Source: Gentiana macrophylla
Taxonomy: Eukaryota > Streptophyta > Magnoliopsida > Gentianales > Gentianaceae
NCBI GenBank assembly: GCA_026214975.1
Contig: CM047815.1
Coordinates: 83,472,800-83,536,799, forward strand
Reading direction: 5' to 3'
Length of the DNA stretch: 64,000 nucleotides
The position numbers and the translations under genes were made by a program. Of the stretch, positions 58,468 to 64,000 are shown in pieces (position 1 is the first letter of the stretch; every line of letters begins with the position of its first letter). The notes under the pieces were generated by a model that did no database searches, was not told the origin of the DNA, and was given only the letters and a program-made list of their open reading frames with translations.

Positions 58468-61400
58468 ATGGCCAATGTAATCGACCTCGCACCATCAATT
58501 CCATACGGTAGAGAGGAGGCCGGTGCAATGAATCGAAGAAGCGGTACTCAAGTTAGTGGTCCTTCCCACCAGGAAAACACCAGCCCCTCCCCGCCATTGA
58601 TAAGGCGAGAGGGGAAGCCGAGCACCTACACTCCCTTGGCCGAGAGAGAAAACTCAGGTGGTGATGCCCGAGAGGTGAAAGAGCGGAAGTCCTCGGTGGC
58701 TGAACCCCTGAGGAATGAAGAAACAAGTGAGCGTCAGGAGGCTGATCCCCTGACGAGTAAGAAAAATGAGAAGGTAGTAAGGTGGAAGGATTTGGAAGAC
58801 AAAGCTATCAGTTCATCATCGAAGAAAGTCTTTTCTGAGAGTGACTTGAAAAAGCTTCCATTTCCACCAAGAAAGAGCAACATCCCTTTGAGTGAAGATA
58901 AGAAGTATGAAAAGGTGTTGAATCTCTTGAAAAATACTCAGGTAAATCTTCCATTATCCGAGGTCTTGGTTGAAATGCCTAAGTATACAAAATTTATCAA
59001 GGATGTTGTTTCTTCGAAAAGGAAGTTGTCAGACATGGAGAGGCTGATTGGTGAGGATTGTTCAATGATCAATTATAAAACTTACCAACCAAGAGAGGTG
59101 ACCCTGGAAAGTTCGTGGTATTAGTGTTAATGGGAGGCCTGGTCTTCCTAACTCTTTGTGTGACCGGGTGCATCTATAAGCCTCATGCCATTGTGTCGTG
59201 TGTAAACAGCTGGGTTTAATTGATCTTCTAGAACCCACTACCATGAATTTGCAATTTGCTGATAGATCTTCTAAGAAAGCAGCGGGAATCTTAAAAGACG
59301 TACTAGTTCAAATCGACAGATTTACCTTTCCCGTTGACTGGTACGTCCTAGACATTGAAAAAGATGAAAATGTTCCCCTGATTCTTGGAAGACCCTTTTT
59401 GTCTACAACTAGAGCCCTCATTGACTGCGATGGTGGGCGAGTGACGATCCGTGTCGGTGATCAAGAGGTAAGCTATAATGTCTCCAAATCCATTCAAATA
59501 CCCTCTGGTCCTCAAACCGGTTTTTCCATTGAGGAGACGTCTGATGACTTCGATGATTTGATGGAAAAGCAAGTCATGGCTGTGGCAACTGAGTATGAGC
59601 GACTGGTTGATAATTTGAATAATCATGGTATGGTAAGTCTAGAGCGTTAAGTCGAATTTAAGGATGAGTGTTGGAGGAGAAGCTTTGGCGAGTGGGATCA
59701 CCGAGTAAACTCGGCGATGTTGAGTTGAAAGGTGTAGATCTTAAGTCTAGTTTAGAAGACCCCCCTGCAGATTTGGTGTTGAAGCCGTTGCCTAAACATC
59801 TTAAGTATGTGTTTCTAAGAGAAGGTGACAAGCTTCCTTTAATTATATCTGCCAAGTTGTCTCGTTTAGAGGAAATGAAATTAATCAACGTCTTGAAGAA
59901 AAATGAAAAGGCCTTTGGATGGCGCAGGGGAGATATCGAGAGGATATCTCCGACATCTGTATGCATAAGATCAAGACTAATGAGGGTGCGAAATGTGTCG
60001 ACAAACCCAGGAGGAGGCTCAACCTCATATGCAAGAGGTGGTTAAGAAAGAAATTATCAAACTTCCGGACATGGGAATCATCTATGCCATCGCCGATAGT
60101 GAATGGGTTTCCCGACTCGGTAGTTCCCAAAAAGGGTGGAATTACGATTGAGAAGAATGAGAAGGAGATGAAATAGCATTGAGACTTGTCACCTTTGTTA
60201 CTGAGTGCAGATCGATTATCGAAAGCTCAATGAGGTAACCATGAAAGATCACTTTCCTTCCATTCATTGACCGGATGCTTGAGCGTCTGGCGGGGCACGA
60301 TTCTATCGCTCGGATGGATATTCAGGATACTTTCAAATACCCATTGATCCGGTGACCAAGAAAGACCACTTTCACTTGCTCTTATGGTACATTCGCCACA
60401 AAGCGAATGCCATTCCCAACCACATTTCAAAGATGTATGTTGGCTATTTTTGACGGGCTAGTAGAAAAGTGTATGGAAATCTTTATGACGATTTTTCGTC
60501 TTTGGTCATCTTCGACGATCGCCTTGACAATCTTGATCAAGTGTTATCCAAATTGTGTGGAAAGAACTTAGTGCTCAATTGGGAAAAATGCCATTTCATG
60601 GTTGATGAGGGAATAGTTCTTGGCCATAAAATCTCCGCCAAAGGTATAGAAGTTGACAGGGCAAAAGTAGAAGCTATCGAGAAGATGAGTTATCCCAAGA
60701 ATGTGCGTGAAGTGAGAGGCTTTCTTGGACATGTCGGTTTCTACAGAAGATTCATTCAGGACTTCTCCAAGATAGCCAAGCCCCTGTCTACTTTACTTAA
60801 AGAAGACGTTGAGTTTAATTTTGATGAGAACTGCAAGCAAGCATTTGAGGAGCTTAAGGACCGTTTAATCTCTGCTCCAATTCTTATATCGCTTTGACCG
60901 AACCTACCTTTTGAGCTTATATGCGGCGCGATCCAACTATGCAACAGTCTTTGTTTTAGGACAAAAATCAAAGGAAATTCCAGCCAATCTATTACGCCAG
61001 TCACACACTGAATCATTCTCAAGTTAACTATACTACTACTAAAAAGGAATTATTGGCCGTAGTCTTTGCTATGGACAAGTTTCGGAGTTACTTGTTGGGA
61101 GCTCAAGTGATTGTGTGGACTGACCACGCTGCTTTGCGGTATCTAATGACTAAGAAAGAGGCTAAACCGCGCCTACTGCGTTGGATACTGACCCTACAAG
61201 AGTTTGACGTTCAAATTAAAGACAAAAGGGTAGTGAAAACGTAGTGCCGATCACGTTCGAGAATCTTAAGTGAGGAAAAGGATGATCCAGACGATATAGA
61301 TCTTTACTTTCCTCTGAGAACATTATGCTTATCGACGGTTGTCCTCCCGATGTTCCATGGTATTCTTCCATTGTAAATTACCTTCATGCCCGATATCTCG

Positions 61401-62940
61401 ATCCAGAATTGTCCTATCGGGGAGAAGAAAAGTTCTTCTCGATTTGAAATCTTCGTTTGGGATGAACCTTATCTTTTAAGATCAGTAAAGATGGTTTGCT
61501 TAGAAGATGTGTTCAGAAACCGAGCGTATGATATTATTGAGCAAAGGCCACAGTGGACCCACCTGAGGTCACTTTGGTCCTTGGAAAATCGTTGCTAAGA
61601 TCTTCCAATCCGGTTTCTATTGGCCCACGATCTTTAAGGACACCGAAGCTTTCTGTAAAGCTTGTGATAGGTGTCAAAGAACCGGTACTCTGACAAGGCG
61701 TTTTGACATTCCTTTGAAACCCATCCTAGAATGCGAAGTCTTTGATGTATGGGGTATCGATTTTATGGGACCATTCCCATCATCTTGTGGTAACAAATAC
61801 ATCTTAGTCTGCGTAGACTACGTGTCTAAATGGGTGGAGGCTCAAGCCACTCCTCACAATGATCATAAGACGGTCATGAAATTTCTAAAGAAAAACATCT
61901 TCGTGAGGTTTGGATGTCCACGTGCCTTGATCGATGATGAAGGGGCGCGATTTTCGCAACCGACCCTTAGAAAAAGTGCTCGAAAAGTATGGTGTTCGTC
62001 ATAAGATCGGCACACCATATCATCCGATGACTAGTAGTCGAGGTTGAAAGGAGCAACCAAAGTATTAAGAAGATCCTGGAAAACGGTCAATGATCATAGA
62101 AAAGACGGAGTTTGAAGTTGGATGATGTACTATGGGCATACAGGACCGCCTATAAGACTCTATGGGTACATCTCCATATCAAATGGTTTATGGTAAGCCA
62201 TGTCATCCCATCAATGAGAGCAGAGAGCTTATTGGGCTACAAAGTTTCGAACTTTGATTCCCAATCTTGTGGTAAGCACCGACCGCAGTTAGCTTGTAAT
62301 GAGTTGGACTAATTCGGACTCCAGACTCTGAAAGCGCCAGGATTAGCAAAAATAAGATGAAACTCCTCCATGACGCCAAAATTAAGAAAAGAGAATTCCA
62401 TGTAGGGAACAAGTTTTATTATACAATTCCAGTTACATCTGTTCTCTGGTAAGTCGAGGACACGATGGTCCGGTCCTTTGAGATTCTCCAAATTATTCCC
62501 TGGAGGCGTTTTAGAACTACGAGGTTATGGTGACCAACCGCTTTTGAGTGAATGGTCAAAGTGTAAGCACTACATTGGTGAACCTAAGGAAAAGCCTTTG
62601 ATTGTTCGTTTCCTCGATATCCTCGGGTGTGGTGCTACAAAAGTCGAAGAATTTGACGAGTTTTCACCCGACTTTTGAGGAGGATGATGTGAGTGGTCGA
62701 TCCGAAGAAGTTCAGCGGTAGTTGGGATATGGAAGAGTATGAGAGGAGCGCCACCTGAAACGTCATCATAAGACTCAAAAGATGAAGAAGTCAACCATGG
62801 GGAAGTTCAAACGTGTTTGGAAAGCTATCACAGATTTCACCCCATGTGTTGTTAAGTCTTTTTCTGCAAAATCGAACCATCGATCAAAGTCTACAGACGA
62901 GGTAGTGGTGGCGGAAAAGTCAAATGGCCTTTGATCCAGT
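58468..62940 (+). pseudogene. Gypsy protease-RT-RNase H-integrase remnant
   Basis: A linker with an FPPRKSN/EKVLNLLK segment lies at 58468-59100. The aspartic protease follows at about 59130-59480, its D-x-G context disrupted, with CKQLGLIDLLEPT and LILGRPFLSTTRALID clear. RT runs from about 59760 to 60890, with the catalytic Met-Asp-Asp region at 60484 lost to a one-base shift, then LVLNWEKCHFMV, VLGHKIS and VRGFLGHVGFYRRFI. RNase H at 61040-61244 includes [11 protein letters not shown]. The integrase zinc region is near 61550-61680 (CKACDRCQ) and the catalytic core from 61740 ([19 protein letters not shown]). The 3' part (62000-62940) is very broken. Damage is mostly one-base shifts. Not functional as written. 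Confidence 0.88.
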
Positions 62941-63114
62941 GAACTTTAAACGGTGTCGAGCTAACGACATTAACTAAAAGCACCACTAGGAGGCATCCTA
63001 GATATCGTTAGTTTTAGTTATTTTTGTTTTGTGCTTTTGTAGTTTTAGTATTTAAGTTTAGTTTACTAAGTTTTGCTTTTGTTTATATCTGTCAGTTAGT
63101 TGTGCTTTCTAGAT

Positions 63115-63512
63115 ATGGATTTCGGAGTTCTACCAGAGGAGTTACCTTTCCTTAGGAGGATCCCACTTATCACTGTAGATGACGGCCCGGGAGGGACTAT
63201 CGTTTTGCACGTAGACTTTGATATTAGTACCCGCATCAGGACTGTGACCTATGTTTTATTGTTCCCCGCTGTTCGGGAGGTGGAGACTTTACTACTAAGG
63301 AGTTGCAGGCAGCTCTAGGACGTCCGTACACAATCCTGAATGATGCAATGCTGACAGATTTAGCGCTAGTGCTGCAAGCTGAACATTTTCGAGGTGTTGA
63401 TGTAGCTGGTGAGGACTGGGGTCTGCAGGATGAGTATGATTTCCCTCCGGCGATTGACATGCTCCGCCGTCTTATCCGGGTGATAGATTGGTCAGAAATT
63501 TACGATGACTAG
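63115..63512 (+). pseudogene. 3' ORF of the gypsy element, function unknown
   Basis: Downstream of pol. An ATG at 63115 starts MDFGVLPEELPFLRRIPLIT; a single frame break near 63274, again at a CG dinucleotide, moves to a frame that continues to a TAG at 63510-63512 and contains ALGRPYTILNDAML and DMLRRLIRVIDW. The two parts together would be about 132 residues. It has no signal peptide or membrane segment and is not recognisably env-like. Tat/Athila elements often carry extra ORFs in this position. Confidence 0.55.
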
Positions 63513-63730
63513 CGTTGTTAGGTTGTTTCGTCAAGCAAACGACGTAAAACAAAAGCGCTTGGTGGGAGGCAACCCACTGTTTTCTATTTGTTTTTATTTA
63601 TTTTCTAGTAATTTTATGTACTTCGTTGATTTCCATTTGTATTTTTGAAGTTTTATTTAAGTTTAATGAGAAACGGCTATTTGAATTTAAATTGCATGAA
63701 AATTTGATAATTTTGTTGAGAAACTGCATT

Positions 63731-63935
63731 GGACGCCCGTCTAGAGGACTGGACGTCCGTCTGCCCTGTGTATCTCTTGGACGCCCGTCCGATTATTTCC
63801 CTCCAATCCTGTTCAGTTTTTAAATGTTTGGACGAGCGTCTGAAAATCAGGACGCCCGTCCAGTTCATATAATTTCCAGTGGGACGCCCGCCCACCGAGT
63901 TGGACGAAGCGCCCCACATCCGCTTCATATATACC
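63731..63935. promoter_or_regulatory. Quasi-palindrome cluster and TATA-like box after the 3' ORF
   Basis: Copies at 63731, 63751, 63779 (exact), 63830, 63850 (exact), 63882 and 63902, followed by TATATA at 63928-63933. The arrangement, cluster then TATA box 15-35 bases later, matches that in the LTR (55006-55252), suggesting a second promoter or a related LTR beginning near the window end. Confidence 0.5.
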
Positions 63936-64000
63936 CCCTCCTTCCATGAACCCTCATTTTTTCAGATTTCAAACGCGAAACCGATCCTTTTCCTCCTTTT

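Larger units (their letters stand above)
54629..64000 (+). mobile_element. Tat/Athila-like Ty3/gypsy retrotransposon (runs off the window)
   Basis: A probable 5' LTR (54629-56236) is followed by the tRNA-Asp primer site TGGCACCGTTGCCGGGGA (56243-56260, one base from the usual form). A gag with the features of Athila/Tat elements, protease, RT, RNase H and integrase then follow in gypsy order with no chromodomain, and an extra ORF lies after pol. The 3' LTR is not reached, so the 5' LTR start is inferred from TGTTAAGGG and is less certain than its end. Gag-pol is broken by many frame shifts. Confidence 0.88.

Overview
This window is nuclear DNA of a flowering plant, most likely a eudicot: AT-rich, introns of plant type, plant kinesin-14 architecture, and dense plant retrotransposons (Ty1/copia, Ty3/gypsy of Tat/Athila type), Helitrons, Stowaway- and Tourist-like MITEs. 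The species cannot be named from the sequence. Only two host genes are well supported; most of the window is transposable elements, many nested in one another.

Layout. 0.4-0.7 kb: a foldback element. 1.2-7.7 kb: an old copia element with intact LTRs and target duplication but a heavily decayed polyprotein. 7.9-9.2 kb: MITEs and a dispersed repeat, then a putative promoter with three AACGG cores. 10.5-15.3 kb: a KIN-14 kinesin gene (18 coding exons, CH domain, coiled coil, complete motor) with one AT-AC U12-type intron; it carries single-base frame breaks in its N-terminal half and lacks a long tail. 16.5-18 kb: tandem duplication and MITEs.

18.0-30.8 kb is a Russian-doll insertion: a gypsy fragment (minus) is split by copia A (minus, 18344-30142), which is itself split by young copia B (plus, 20056-24974) and by a 1.8-kb solo LTR (27701-29488). 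Target duplications and interrupted reading frames fix the order. 31.1-31.8 kb: a pogo/Lemi1-like transposon remnant. 32.4-33.6 kb and 44.0-45.1 kb: two related non-autonomous Helitrons. 33.7-34.4 kb: a nearly G-free CCCTACC-like tract preceded by its inverted counterpart. 34.8-36.5 kb: a two-level tandem array. 37.9-42.7 kb: another copia element (C).

47.5-48.6 kb: a small three-exon plant-specific gene of unknown function (minus). 49.1-52.9 kb: a Tourist-like MITE containing a non-coding LTR element whose LTRs and interior carry a 25-bp minisatellite. 54.6 kb to the end: a Tat/Athila-like gypsy element with tRNA-Asp primer site, gag-pol remnants and a short 3' ORF, and about 20 copies of a 12-bp quasi-palindrome (GGACGCCCGTCC type) in three non-coding blocks, two of which sit just upstream of a TATA-like box.

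A window-wide oddity affects interpretation: many frame breaks and three copia primer sites show CG where CAG is expected. This looks like a systematic consensus error as much as biology, so pseudogene calls, including the kinesin frame breaks, should be read with that in mind.
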